64,000 bases of DNA from contig CAJFCV020000006.1 of assembly GCA_904066235.2 (NCBI GenBank), positions 9,796,001 to 9,860,000 on the forward strand. The letters run 5' to 3'. The stretch is from Bursaphelenchus xylophilus. Lineage: Eukaryota > Nematoda > Chromadorea > Rhabditida > Aphelenchoididae. A model generated the notes under the pieces. The model made no database searches. It had not been told where the DNA came from and saw only the letters and a list, made by a program, of their open reading frames with translations. Position numbers and translations under genes: made by a program. Shown here in pieces: positions 28,769 through 41,100 of the stretch. Numbering within the stretch: the first letter of the stretch is position 1; each line of letters starts with the position of its first letter.

Positions 28769-29420
28769 TGCACTGTGCGAAAATTAAAAAAGTTGATTTT
28801 CAGCAGGGTGCAGCAAAAATTTCAAAAAATAGCGCAGTGTAGAGGAAAATACACTTCATCTTCACTGTGTGTCAGCTTTAATTTTAATTTTTTTTACCAT
28901 GCAAAGTTTGAAGAACGTTTTAAAATTCTGCACAGTGCGAAAATTAAAAAAGTTTTTTTTTGCACAGTGCAGCAAAAATTTCAAAAAATTGGGCAGCTCA
29001 ACGAAAATAGATTTCATCTTTACTGTGCGGAATCTTTTAATTTTTATTTTTTTACCATGCAAAGTTTGAAGAACGTTTTAAAATTCTGCACAGTGCGAAA
29101 ATTAAAAAAGTTTTTTTTTGCACAATGCAGCAAAAATTTCAAAAAATTGCACAGTGCAGACAAAAATACGCTTTATTTTTTGTTTGCGCCAGCGTTAATT
29201 TTAATTTTTCTAAACCATGTGAAGTTTAAGGAACGTTTTTAAATTTCGCACAGTGCGAAAATTAAAAAAGTTTTTTTTGCACAGTGCAGCAAGAATTTCA
29301 AGAAATTGCACAGTGCAGACGAAAATACGCTTTATTTTATGTTTGCGCCAGCGTTAATTTTAGTTTTTTCTTCACCGTATGAAGTTTTAAGAAGGTTTTG
29401 AAATTCTGCACAGTGCGAAA
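28769..29420 (+). repeat. Five tandem units of about 160 bp with paired GCACNGTGC sites
   Basis: The site GCACAGTGCGAAAATTAAAA (or one-base variants) lies at 28770, 28930, 29089, 29248 and 29408: spacings 160, 159, 159 and 160 bp. Within most units a second site (GCACAGTGCAGCAAAAATTT) follows about 38 bp later and a weaker third about 30 bp after that. Between sites the units diverge more than at the sites. Confidence 0.95.
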
Positions 29421-31890
29421 ATTGAAAAACTTTGCTTGAAGACGAAAATGCACTTCAAAATTTAAAAAATTGCATCTTTCCGAAGGTTTTGCATAATTCG
29501 AAAGAAAAAAGCTCGATCTGCACTGTGCACTTTCATTAATTTTTATTTTCACTGCAAAAGCATGTACAGTGCAAAAATAAAAATTATTTTTTGATGCACC
29601 ATACGATAAAAACGAAAGAAAAAATTTCCGTGTCTCTTCAAAATTTTTAATGAAAGTTTTGGAAGATGACGTCAAGAAATATTCTACATTCTGCATGGGG
29701 AAAAAAGATAAAATTTTGATGAAAATTTAAATGTTCGAGTTTGCTTCTAAATGAAGGGATTAGGAGTGGCTAAACCCGCATTATCTGCTAAAGGCGTAAA
29801 CTAGACGCCTAATGGCTTGCTTCTAAACAGCTTTTAAACGCATACGCCCTTTAGCTGTGAAAGGAGCGTCAAGGTATTTTCTGCACTGTGCGGATTACCA
29901 AAAGGCCTGTCAGTCATCATGCCGATTTAAAAATTTTTATTCGGGGTTTTCACCGTAGTAAATCAAGCACGAGGAACCCCTCTGCACGTTGCACTGTTTG
30001 AAAAATCTCTTGGACAGGCCACAATTTCGAAATTTTTCGATTGCACTGTGCAGTCCTCAAGTTTCCATTTTTTGCACTGTGCAGAAAAAAGTAAGTAAAT
30101 TTTAGGATTTCATTTGGTTGCTATAGGTCGTATTATTACGCTAAATAAAGAAAGTAAATATTATGCGACTATTACCGCGCAAAAATTTAGGTTTTATCCA
30201 TTGCACCGTGCAATTTTTCAAAATCAAATTTTTACACGGTGCAGAGAGGAAATCCTTAAATTTTGGAATTGTCCTGACTTTTTCAGAGTCTCTAGAAGCT
30301 GTTGTAAAAATAAGTTTTGTATGTACTCCACGCACGGTGCAGAAATTTGTAACATTTCCCACTGCACAGTGCAATTTCGAAAAAATTGTCTTTTCGCACT
30401 GTGCACACAAAATTACAACACAAACCTTTGATTTTTTCGAAACCCCTCCACCTTTACAGTACTCCAACACTCCGATTATCAGTTATTATTCGAATTCTTC
30501 CACCAGAAACAGAAAAATTCAAAAAATTTTAATTTTTTTTTTTATTTTTTTTGATCTGTAGTGGATTAGTCATTCATTGATAGGGGTACAAAAGATTTTT
30601 TGATATGTAACATTGTGAAATGCGCTCTCTTCTTCCGGCCAGGCGGGTCTAATCCTCGCACTTTGCCGCTTGCGTCAGCCGCTTATCAACCAAATTCCCT
30701 GAGGCGATAGAGGGCGAGGCTCGAAGCAAAAGTCGCGACCCACTCAGTCCGGCCGCCCAATTCGTTTACAATCATCACTAAAAAGAAGTGACAATTTTTT
30801 GTTGATTTTAGGCGTGACCGCACTGTGCGGTTGAAAAAAATTCAGTTTCGGCGTCTAACAGTGCAAAGAGTTAGCCAAAAAATTTCTGCACAGTGCGTAG
30901 AAGGTAAACATGCAGCTTGCACGGTGCAAGATACAAAATTGCTACTGCACCGTGCGAAATTTAAGTTTTGTATTTTTCGCACTGTGCAGGCAGAAACATG
31001 CCCATTTTGGTGTCCTGACGATGAAAAAATGGCGCTTGGATATTTTCAATGTCGCGCAGCACGTCAATCCTACGCATTTCCTGAACCGTTTCGAAACTTC
31101 GTGTCGTTTTCATTGATTTAAAAGAGATGCGAAATGTCGCGAACATATCGGCACTTTTTCTTGCCCGAAAGAATTGCTTTTTCTCGAAAAGGAAGGAGAA
31201 AGATAAGAAAATGCTTTTTATTGGATAGTGACATTTCGTTTTGAACGAATCACCAAAAAGGGGCGGGAAGTTTTTTCTTCTTTTTTGGATTGACGTGCGC
31301 AGGAGCATCATTGGGCTTTCTGTAACGTTAAATTTTGAAATTTTGCTCTGCACCGTGCGAAATTTGAGTTTCTCTTTCTTGCACGGTGCAGAAACAAAAC
31401 ATCTCCGTTTTGGTGTCTTGACGATGGAAAAATGGTACTTGAATGTTTTAAACGTCGCGTCGGACCATCATTGGGCTTGCACTTTGGTGCAAATTTCGAA
31501 TTTTTCTCTGCACCGTGCGAATGTAACTTTCTTATTTTTCGCACTGTGCAGATAGAAGTCCGCCCATTTTGGTGTCTTTACAATAAAAAATGGTGCTTAG
31601 ATATTCTTAGTGTCGTGCAGAACAATCATTGAGCTTTTTGCATCGCGCTAATTTAAAAATTTTGCTCTGCACGGTGCGAAGTATGGGTTTCTTTTTTTGC
31701 ACAGTGCAGTCAATAAATCACTTTATTTTGGCCTTTGCACTGTAGAACAAGTATTTTCAAGTTTATTTCTCTAAGTCTCAGACTAGTCAGAAATTTTTGA
31801 TTATTTACAATTTTCAATTATTTGCTGTTTACCACGCGAAATGTTGCGTTTACTTTTGTGCATTGTGCAAAAGCGAAGTTGGCTTGATTT
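29421..31890. repeat. GCACNGTGC region continued, with a second 160-bp tandem block (31350-31700)
   Basis: Sites at 31350, 31510 and 31669 (spacings 160, 159) begin units with a second site about 40 bp later and the segment CATTTTGGTGTCTT. A first, separated unit begins at 30947; about 240 bp of different sequence (31090-31300) is inserted after it. 30600-30770 is a GC-rich island (GCCAGGCGGGTCTAATCC, TCAGTCCGGCCGCCC) with no sites and no recognisable gene. 29700-29870 holds GGCGTAAACTAGACGCC-type hairpins. Confidence 0.85.
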
Positions 31891-31893
31891 CAG

Positions 31894-34091
31894 ATGGACA
31901 GAATCTCATTTCGTCGGCGTTTCCAATACCTACAGTACCGCTATAACCGAAAGACTATTCTTGTTGGAGTGGCGGTGGCCGTTCTTGTAATTTTGGTAAT
32001 AATTGGCCTAACTTTGGGCCTAGTCTTTGGTCTACAAAGAAGTTGTGAGTTCAAAACACTCTTTACAAATTGTCACGTCATTTTCTCTCTAATCCAGAAT
32101 TTATTGTCCATTTTTTAGCCAAGAAAGACGATCCGCCTCCAGCGACAAAGCAGACCAAATTATTGACCGTTTTCCCCGTTGGCGAAAGGGACAAAACGGC
32201 GAGAAAAAAACGCGATGCCAATTATATTTTTACTGAAGACGACCAAAGTGAGGTGCGTGGTAACATATTGCTGCAGTTCGGGGGTTTTCAGAGACTTTCA
32301 GGTTTTCGTGGTGGGACCAAAAAGTTTTTTGGTCCTACCACGAAAACTTGAAATAGCTATTTTTGGGAAATTCTAGAGCTAGTGGGAACGCACTGATTCA
32401 TTTGCGCTATTCAAAATAACTATTTGACTAATTTACGGCAAATGTTTGAGTCCCACCACGAAAACCCTGAAGATCAGGGGAACTCTTTCAAAACGCAGAA
32501 AACCCTTGACGATTAATTTTCAGGTCGAAACCGTTCTCCTGAAAGCTCTGGAGAGGCTGAACGGAAGTTTTGCGGACCAACAATTGATCGTGGAGTTGGT
32601 CCCTTATAGTGAAACTGTAATAAAAAACGAACTGGCGCTTCTGGAGACTCTAGAATCTGTTAAGAACAAAATTCAGAGTGTTTACAAAAAGAAGTTTGTC
32701 ATTCGAAACGAGCCTTCACAGAATACGTAAGCTTTTTTGGACAAAATTTATTGCAATAGCCAGAAGTCAAGTATAATATAAAAAATTACAGAGCAGTCAG
32801 CTTTATTCAAACTAATCGGAGTGACACAAATTCTGACGACAGTCGGATGTTGCTGTTTGCGCCGCCAGCAGCGCTCTACAGGTGAGATTGAAAGTTTTGT
32901 AATTTGGCGAGCTGCGCCCTGAAGTTCGCAAAAGATACCCGTATTTACGCTCTTTTTAGACAAAATGGGATACTTTTGAGCTCAGTTAGAACTAAAATAC
33001 TCGTTGTAACCATATTTATGGTCTTGCTGAACATTTATATTATTGGCGAGCTGCGCCCACGCTTCGATAAAACTACCGTATTTTTTCAAAATTTTGAGCG
33101 TATTGTATTTGAAATCGATTGTTCATCTTAAATCCTAATATTTGTTTGGTTTTTTATAGCATTTCTGCCGAGCTGCGGCCGATATTTCCCTATTTTTTCA
33201 TTTTTTCCTCCTAAAATTATTCCTTTTCGTATTTTAGCACACTCGATAAACTTCGAGATGATCGACAGGCAGTTGGAAAACAATTAAAAAATGTGAAACA
33301 ACTAGTTCTAGTCAGCACTGACAAGGATCCCAAGATGAAAGAAGAATATGGCCTGAGTGACTCGGATGCCACAGTAATCGAGGATGCGGCGAATAATATT
33401 GACAAAATTGTTGAGAAAATCGGTAGGTGAATTTTTTAGAGGAAAAAATGGAAATTGTACGAAGATTAAGACTTCTTGAGTCCCACAACGAAAACCCTGA
33501 AATTCAGGGGAATGGCTGGATTTTTTTCTGAAAACGAGTAACAAAGGGTAAAATACATCGAAACACTGCTGCTTTAAAATTTCAGACTCAAAAAACATTT
33601 CAAAAAACATTGTTTACTCCCTAAAAATTATTCATTTTGGGTCCCGCCACGACAATTTTGAAAATTCAGAACCGCAAAAATTTAGCGTAAAAACAACTAA
33701 AAAGTTGTAAAATACGGCGTTGGGCAGGATGTCTAATAATTTCAGCCTGAAATAAACCTTTTTCTCGTAGTTTCTGAGTCCCACCACGAAAACCCTGAAA
33801 ATCAGGGAAATTTGAAATTTTGCTGAAATACCAAAACCCATCGACAAAATACGAGAGATCACATCTTATAGAGTAATTTCAGATCCAAAAAGGCCGTTCT
33901 TCCCTCCGGCAACAACACCATCAGAGGAGATCGAAACCACGACCAGTCCGCCCGAATCCGCGGAGCTGGTTGATGACGAAGTTGTGCGGATAAAACGCTA
34001 TGCCAAACTTCCTGAAGCTACGAAACACTCAAATTCAGAGAAAGAGGTCCTCATCGAAGACTACGATTCCAATTCTAAACTGCGTCGGTGA
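31894..34091 (+). CDS. Type II single-pass membrane protein, ectodomain possibly vWA-like
   Basis: Six exons (31894-32044, 32119-32252, 32524-32726, 32792-32881, 33238-33422, 33883-34091) join in phase into 323 residues ending TGA. The N-terminus is basic and cytoplasmic-like (SFRRRFQYLQYRYNRK) and precedes one strong TM helix at about residues 21-47 (TILVGVAVAVLVILVIIGLT). A KKDDPPP stalk and a basic RKKRD site follow. The ectodomain has a pattern like a divergent von Willebrand A fold: QQLIVELVPYSETV, then TAVSFIQTNR, RMLLFAPPAA and KQLVLVSTDKD. The DxSxS metal site is not visible, so this is tentative. A Thr/Pro-rich stretch and an acidic C-terminus follow. The start ATG sits 1 bp after TTTCAG, which fits spliced-leader trans-splicing. 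Introns 2 and 5 carry the GTCCCACCACGAAAAC motif. Confidence 0.85.
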
Positions 34092-34249
34092 GCTCTGACC
34101 GCTTCGAAAGAATCGTCTAAAAATTAAGTCATGATGACGCAATTTTTTTGAAATTTTTAGTAATCACGCAAAATTTCATGTCCTTTAATCCTGTTGATCT
34201 GTTTTCCGTTGAACTTTCAGGAATGCCGGTGAATTTTATATTATCCTTG

Positions 34250-34950
34250 TACAGGGTGCGGCAATTTTTCGGCCGGATTTGAATTGGTTATAACTTTTTT
34301 AGTTTTTATCCGAATGTTAAAATTCTTTTTTTCCCTGATTCCTCAGACAACCCCATTTTGTTTAATACCAAATATGTTATTCATACAGGGACCTAGTTCA
34401 TAGTTATTGGCCTTTCGGACGTTTTCTCTGCTTTTTCGGCGTGTGTGAAAATCGCCAGAAAAAATGTCTTTTTTTACGAGTTTTGTCGTAAAAAGATTCA
34501 TGCCTGTTCATGCCATGGAGAATACCGTTTCCACAAAAAATCAGCTATCTCCGCACAAAACTAGCGAAGATATGGCCAAAAAGTTTTTCTGTGTGACCAC
34601 TCATGTGCCCTCCTGACCGCAAAGAATCGTTGAATATCTTGGTCGCCCCTGAAAGGTGCGGGCTGAAACTTTCAGGAATTGATGTGTGGCCTATGTACGG
34701 CCCATGTGCAAAATTTAAAGAAAATCTGAGAGTCGCACTAGGGGTAATTCCATTGTCAGCTATGAAAATTAGAGCTTTTTCTTTGTCTCGAATTTTTACT
34801 GTAGTCTAACGAACGGGTATAACATATTTGGTATTAAACAAAATGGGGTTGTCTATGGATTCAGGGAAAAAAAGAATTTTAACATTTGCCCAAAAACTAA
34901 AAAAATTATGGCCAATTAAAATCCGGCCGAAAAATTGCCGCACCCTGTAT
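34250..34950. mobile_element. 700-bp palindromic DNA element with TACAGGGTGCGGCAATTTTT ends
   Basis: The left end TACAGGGTGCGGCAATTTTT and its reverse complement at 34927-34950 are flanked by TA-like sequence. Arms pair far inward (CCCCATTTTGTTTAATACCA against its complement at 34830-34850). The centre (34600-34790) has no intact ORF and is related to 23757-23850 and 4916-4975. Same end type as 10073 and 7225, so a Tc1/mariner-derived family is likely. Confidence 0.9.
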
Positions 34951-35185
34951 ATTAATGCCAAAATCAAAAAAAGTTGTATAAATCATTCCAGACCTTTCCA
35001 AATCGCTTCAAACCTTCCACAAAGTAATAAAAAAGTATTCCTTTCAATTTCATATCTTTAATTCTATAACAATCTCTCATTATATCTAATAAATTATTAA
35101 TTTTTCTTCAAAAATCAGCGAAAAAAAGTGAATTACGACAAAATAACCAGTATTATGCAAATTTCATGGGCTTTTGATGATAAAT

Positions 35186-38100
35186 CTATTCTGATGGAGT
35201 CGCGAGCTCTTCAACTTTCCATTCGGTAGTTAGTGGGCGATCGCATTGGTCCAGTATGGCCAGGGCGCCATTTCTTCCCAAGCAGAGTCCCGAGGACTTT
35301 TCGATGAATCGCTGGGCCTAAAAATAATTTTTTTCACTCTGCAATGGGCATTTTACAAGGTTTAAAACTCTAATTTGCAAACTGCATCCTTTTCTCCCAT
35401 CAAAAAATCAAATTAAAAACTTTCCCGGCGAGACCCATTTTTTCAAAAGATTGTCAAAATTCAATTAAAAAATCACAAGATTAAAAAACTTTTTTACTAA
35501 TCACATTATTTATCTTCTATTCCACCAAACCCAATCACTTTTTGCCCAAAAATCCCAACATTTTCTCTCCAATTTAGGTCTCGCCACGAAAACCCTGAAA
35601 ATCAGGGTCAAGTGCTCAAAATCTCCCAAAACCAGTGCAAATCCTCTCAAAACATCCCTGCTTACCTGTTTCTCGTATTCGAACCTCGCACATCCTTCCA
35701 GCTTATGCTCAAACGGAATAACTTCCACATTTCCACCAACAATAGCAATACAAGCATGATCATTATAAAGTACTCCCTGTTTATCGAAAACCCACAGCTG
35801 ATGGTTTCCAAAGTTTTCAAAAGCCGCAATAAAGAGTTTGCCTTGTTTTTGTTGTCGCGAATCCACCAGGAAATCGTCTTGGACACTGCGAATTCTGGCC
35901 AAAAAGTGAAAGTCCAGCGGAAAAGGGGAGGTTCGGTAGATGTTGGTGATGTACCATCGGAAAGATTTGCATTGCAGTTTCTCCCGGAGAGCCAGACGCT
36001 TCTCCACCGATCCGGGACTGACTTTTTGTGAGACTGAAAAGGTAAAAATATCAATTATATTACACTTGGTCATCAAAAAACTTTTTGCCATTTTTCATCG
36101 TATAAAACGTCCCTAACCTAAAAAATTTTAAAAAACGTGTTCCTCAACTCTTATTCAACATTTATAGCAGGTAAAAATATCAATTATATTAAACTTGGTC
36201 ATCAAAAAATTTTTTGCCATTTTTCATCGTATAAAATGTCATCTAATCTAAAAAATTTTATAAATATGTTCCTCAACTCTCATTCAGTATTTATAGCAGG
36301 TAAAAGTATCAATTATATTACACTTGGTCATCAAAAACTTTTTTGTCATTTTTCATCGTATAAAATGTCCCTAACCTAAAAAAATTTTAAAAACGTGTTC
36401 CTCAAATCTCACTCAGTATCTATAACATAAAATTTCCCAATGCCAAGCCATTTCAAATTTTCGTGGTGGGACCCAACCTACATGGATGCGTGTTCGTGTA
36501 AAACGGCAGATATTCGTCCAGCCATACCAGAGCGGTTCTCAGCTCATTATGAGTGATCATTTCCTCGATTCCGCCGGGGAATGTGTAAGGGGTCACCTTT
36601 CTGAACACATGGCCCACTCTCGAACACGGGTGGATTTCCAGTTGGCCACCACAACGCCACACCTAAAATAAGACCATATATGGCCTATCGGAAATCATAA
36701 ACCTACTCTCATTGAGATTTCGACGTTTTCCCCTCCCCAAACTTTCATATCTTCATCGTACGTTCCAATTTGATAGAAATACTCGCGGCGAACCGCGAAT
36801 AATCCGCCGGCAATCACTGGGGTCCTGAAAATAGTATTTTTATACCATGCCTCCTACATTTAGATACCTAAAAAACAAACCCCCATAAAAATTCATCCAT
36901 TTTTCATATTTTTATAACAAAAATCGAAAAAATCCCGACTTTCCATCCAAAAATATTTATAACTATGATTATTCGTTATAAAAATAGTTCGTTATATCCG
37001 AAACCTCTCTAAAACAACTTTTTGTAACTTTATTTATTCCAAACCATCCCAATCCCCCCTCCTTTTCCCCGTTTCTTCACCGAAACGAAGCGCCTGAGCT
37101 GCCGGCCCAAGTAGTATAGTGGTTAGTACTCCACGTTGTGGCCGTGGCGACACAGGTTCGATTCCTGTCTTGGGCAGCTCTTCTTTTTTGCGTATTTTTG
37201 GGCGGAAAAGAAGGAAAATCAGTGGGATTTTGAATACAAATTGTAATTTTGGTCTTTTTTTGTTGTTTTAGGGAGTGCATAGCAAGATTTTCTGAGTTTT
37301 TCGCAGAAATTTGAAATTTTTTGAGGGAAATTTCGCTATTTTCTATTTCTTGTTCAATTTGAAGCAAAATTTCGCTTTTTATTCCATTCTGATGTGTTAC
37401 ATTGTACTTCACGTTATATTTACAGAACTCTTATATCCCATTTTTCCTAAAATACGACTTTATTCATCCGAAAAATTCCAAAATTTCCTGATTTTTCGCC
37501 AAAACTCTTCAAAATCTTCAAAAAATCTTAATTTTCCCTCAAATTACAGTACCCCTTCCCTCTAAACTCGCTTCAACCACCCTCTAAATTCTTTCTAGGA
37601 CCTACTTGAATGGTTCCGCATGATTTCCGGCTCTTCTTTTGGCTTCGATTTCGTCCAAATTTCCCCAGTTATAAGTGAGACGCCAATTGAAGCCGCCGAC
37701 CAAACCATCGATGGTTGTGCGGTATTCGAAAGTGTCCAGGTCGATCACATCGATCAACGGGGCCACGAGGACATTCGGTTCTTCATGGACTCGGGTTAAA
37801 AGGGGCTGAAGCCAGTTTTTCGTTACTTCAATATGGGCGTCCAGGAAGAGAAGGACCTAAAATACCACAAAAAATACAGTCTACTACTGAAAATGCCTTT
37901 ATATTGTAAAATACGAATCGTTGTTGATTCCCTCGAATAAAAAATCAAAAAATCCAAAAAAAATTCAAAAATTTTCCAGTAAAAATCCTCAAATTTTATT
38001 GATTACCCCCTCTAAAATAAGGTAGACACCTCAAGAATACTTTTTACAACCAAATTCCCTCTTATTCACTCTCATTTTTATCCATTTCCCAACAAAAATT

Positions 38101-41100
38101 ACAAAAATCCCCCAAAAATTCAAACTTTCTCTCAAAAAACCTCAAATTTCCTCCAAAAATCGAAAAATTGTACTGATTTGTCCCTCTAAAACAACAAAAA
38201 AAGACCAAAAACACAATTTATATTCAAAATCCCATTGCTTTTCCTTCTTTTCCGCCCAAAAATACGCAAAAAAGAAGAGCTGCCCAAGACAGGAATCGAA
38301 CCTGTGTCGCCACGGCCACAACGTGGAGTACTAACCACTATACTACTTGGGCCGGCAGCTCAGGCGCTTCGTTTCGATGAAGAAACGGGGAAAAGCGGGG
38401 GGATTGGGATTGTTTGGAATAAATAAAGCTACAAAAAGTTGTTTTAGACAGTTTTCGGATATAACGAACGATTTTTATAACGAATAATTTAGTTTATAAA
38501 TATTTTTTGAGAGAAAATCGGGATTTTTTCGATATTTTGGTCACAAAAATGTGAAAAATGGATGAATTTTTTTAAAAACAATATTTTAAAATACTCAGTA
38601 TGACTCAAGCGATTTTTTCTCGAAAAAACTGAAATATTTCCATTTTTGAGTCAAAAATCGCTCTTTTTTGTGTTTTCACTCACAAAACCCTTCAAAAACA
38701 ACACTCAAACTTCTACTTGACTGTCAAATTTCTTACCTGACCAGATGCGGCGTCGCTAGCCACCAGCCGAGCTTTGATCAACCCACTTCTTTCGGGTAAA
38801 CGGATCAATTTTATGTTTTTGAATGGAAATTCGTCCAAGTATCGTTGGAGAGGCTCTTTTAGCCAGTCTGGAAAGAAAAATCATAGTCTCAAAAGGGTCA
38901 ACCTTCAATTTGAATCAATTTAGAGTCAGCATATATAACTTATAAAAAATTTTTTAGCTAAAATATGGTGATGAATTCAAAATTTCAAACCAAAAATTTT
39001 AATTTCTGAGAAAATTTCATGTCGCACTAGAAAGTACCCACATTTTTATTAATTTTCAAACTAAATTCCACAGAGGAAATACAATTTTTCAACCCATTTT
39101 ACCTTATTTTAGGTAAAAATTGGTGATTTTTATCTAAACAAGGTTTTAATGCCCAATTTTTTGAAAGTTAAGGGCAAATTAAAACCTTCCGTCATAGAAC
39201 GGACCCTATGCTACAAGGGAAGCACAAAAAATCGAAGAAATTTTAGGGCTATTTTCGTGTTTTGACCTTATTTTAGGCATTACCAGCTATCTTTTGTCTA
39301 AAACAAGGTTTTATTGTCAAATTTGTTGAAAGTAAAAGGTAAACTAAACTTTACGCAGTAGAACAGACCCCATACTACAATATAAACACAAAACTCAAAA
39401 AAATCGTGGGCTATTTTCGTCTTTAAACCTTATTTTAGGTAAAAATTGATGATTTTTGTGTAAAACAAGGGTTTGATGTCAATTTTTTTGAAAGTTAAGG
39501 ATAAGTTGAATCTTTCCGTTATAGAACAGACCCTATACTACAAAGTAAACACAAGAATTCAAAGAAATCATGGGCTATTTTCGTCCTTTGACCTTATTTT
39601 AGGCGTTAACAGCCATCTTTTGTCTAAAACAAGATTTTATTGTCAAATTTTTTGAAAGTAAAAGGTAAACTAAACTTTACGTAGTAGAACAGACCCTATA
39701 CTACAATATAAGCACAAAAACCCAGAAAAAGCTTATACAATTTTTGTCTTTAGACCTTATTTTAGACATTACCAGCTACCTTTTGCCTAAAACAACGTTT
39801 TAATGTCAAAAACCCTGATTTTTTCTGTCGATCCGGCTCTCAAATAAAAAAATAAGCCCATTTCTTCAACTTCTCACCTCGATCACTCTGATCATCCACC
39901 AAAATGATCTCATGGATCAGCTGAAGAGGAGTCCTTTGGATGATCGAATGCAAAGTTCTGATCAAAGTGCTGAATGCCTCGTTGTGGAAAACGATAATCA
40001 AAGATGTGTTTGGCAGATTGGCAATTGAAAGTTGGTCGGTGAAGCGTTTCTGGCATCTAAAAACATTATTTTAGGCAAAAATCGGCCAAAATCTTCAACA
40101 AATCTCATTTTTCCTTCAAAAAATCAGCAAAATTCTTAAAAACTCACGCATGATTTCGGACGTCAGTTAATGCTCGATTAATTGAGACCAAATCCGAGAC
40201 GACCACATCAAAATTGTTCTCGGAATATCGCTCCTCCGACTTTTTCTTCAAATTTTCCGGCAAAATTGTGGGTTTATTGAACGCGCCCGGGCCCACAGGA
40301 TCAAAATTGAATTCATCGATCTCTAATTTTAATCTTTGTTCAATTTCGTTCAATTCCTCGGGTTTCGAGGTCAGAATTCGTTGAGGTCCGCGATAAATTA
40401 TATTCTCCTTGGCATCTGATAATGGCTGATTTGACGGGGAATATAGCTCGGAATTCGAGAAGGATTTGACTAGGAGTTCCTTGAGGTCTTTGGCATAAAA
40501 TCCTAAGGCGATGGAACCGACGACAATGAGGAATATTGCGGGGTAAGACAGTGACGCCGAATTTGCGGATTTTGAGGCCTGAAATTGATTGGAAATGAGG
40601 TAAAATACGGCATAAGACCTTGAATTATTTATATACTAGGACTAGATATCTATAACCTTACAGGATTTTGCAGTTTTTAGCAAGAAATTTAAAGTTTTCT
40701 ATCAAAACAGCTATCTAAACCTAAAATAAGGTAAAATTCGAAACAAATCATGAATCTTTCTGCAAAATTGAATATGAAAATTAAAATACGCATCTTCATC
40801 TATAATGTACAATCTAGATTTTCAACAAATTTCAAAAAAATCGACCAATAAACCTTGTTTTAGGTAACAGTCCCATTCTTATACCTAAAACAAGGTAAAA
40901 AGGTACGAAACTGACTCAAATTTTAATGTAAGTTGGACGCAGAAGTAAGATTAAAGCATATTCTATCATTATTAGACAATCATTTTCTAAAATTACCAAA
41001 AATTTTATCAAATTATCCTATTCTAGGCAGCCTTGATGCAACGTTACCTAAAATATGGTGAAAGAAGGGCAAAATCCTAATCTCCATGGCAAAAGGTGAT

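Noticed and set aside
34602..34809. 68-residue ORF in the centre of the palindromic element as a transposase remnant
   Set aside because: No transposase motif, and the same sequence appears as non-coding fragments at 4916 and 23757.
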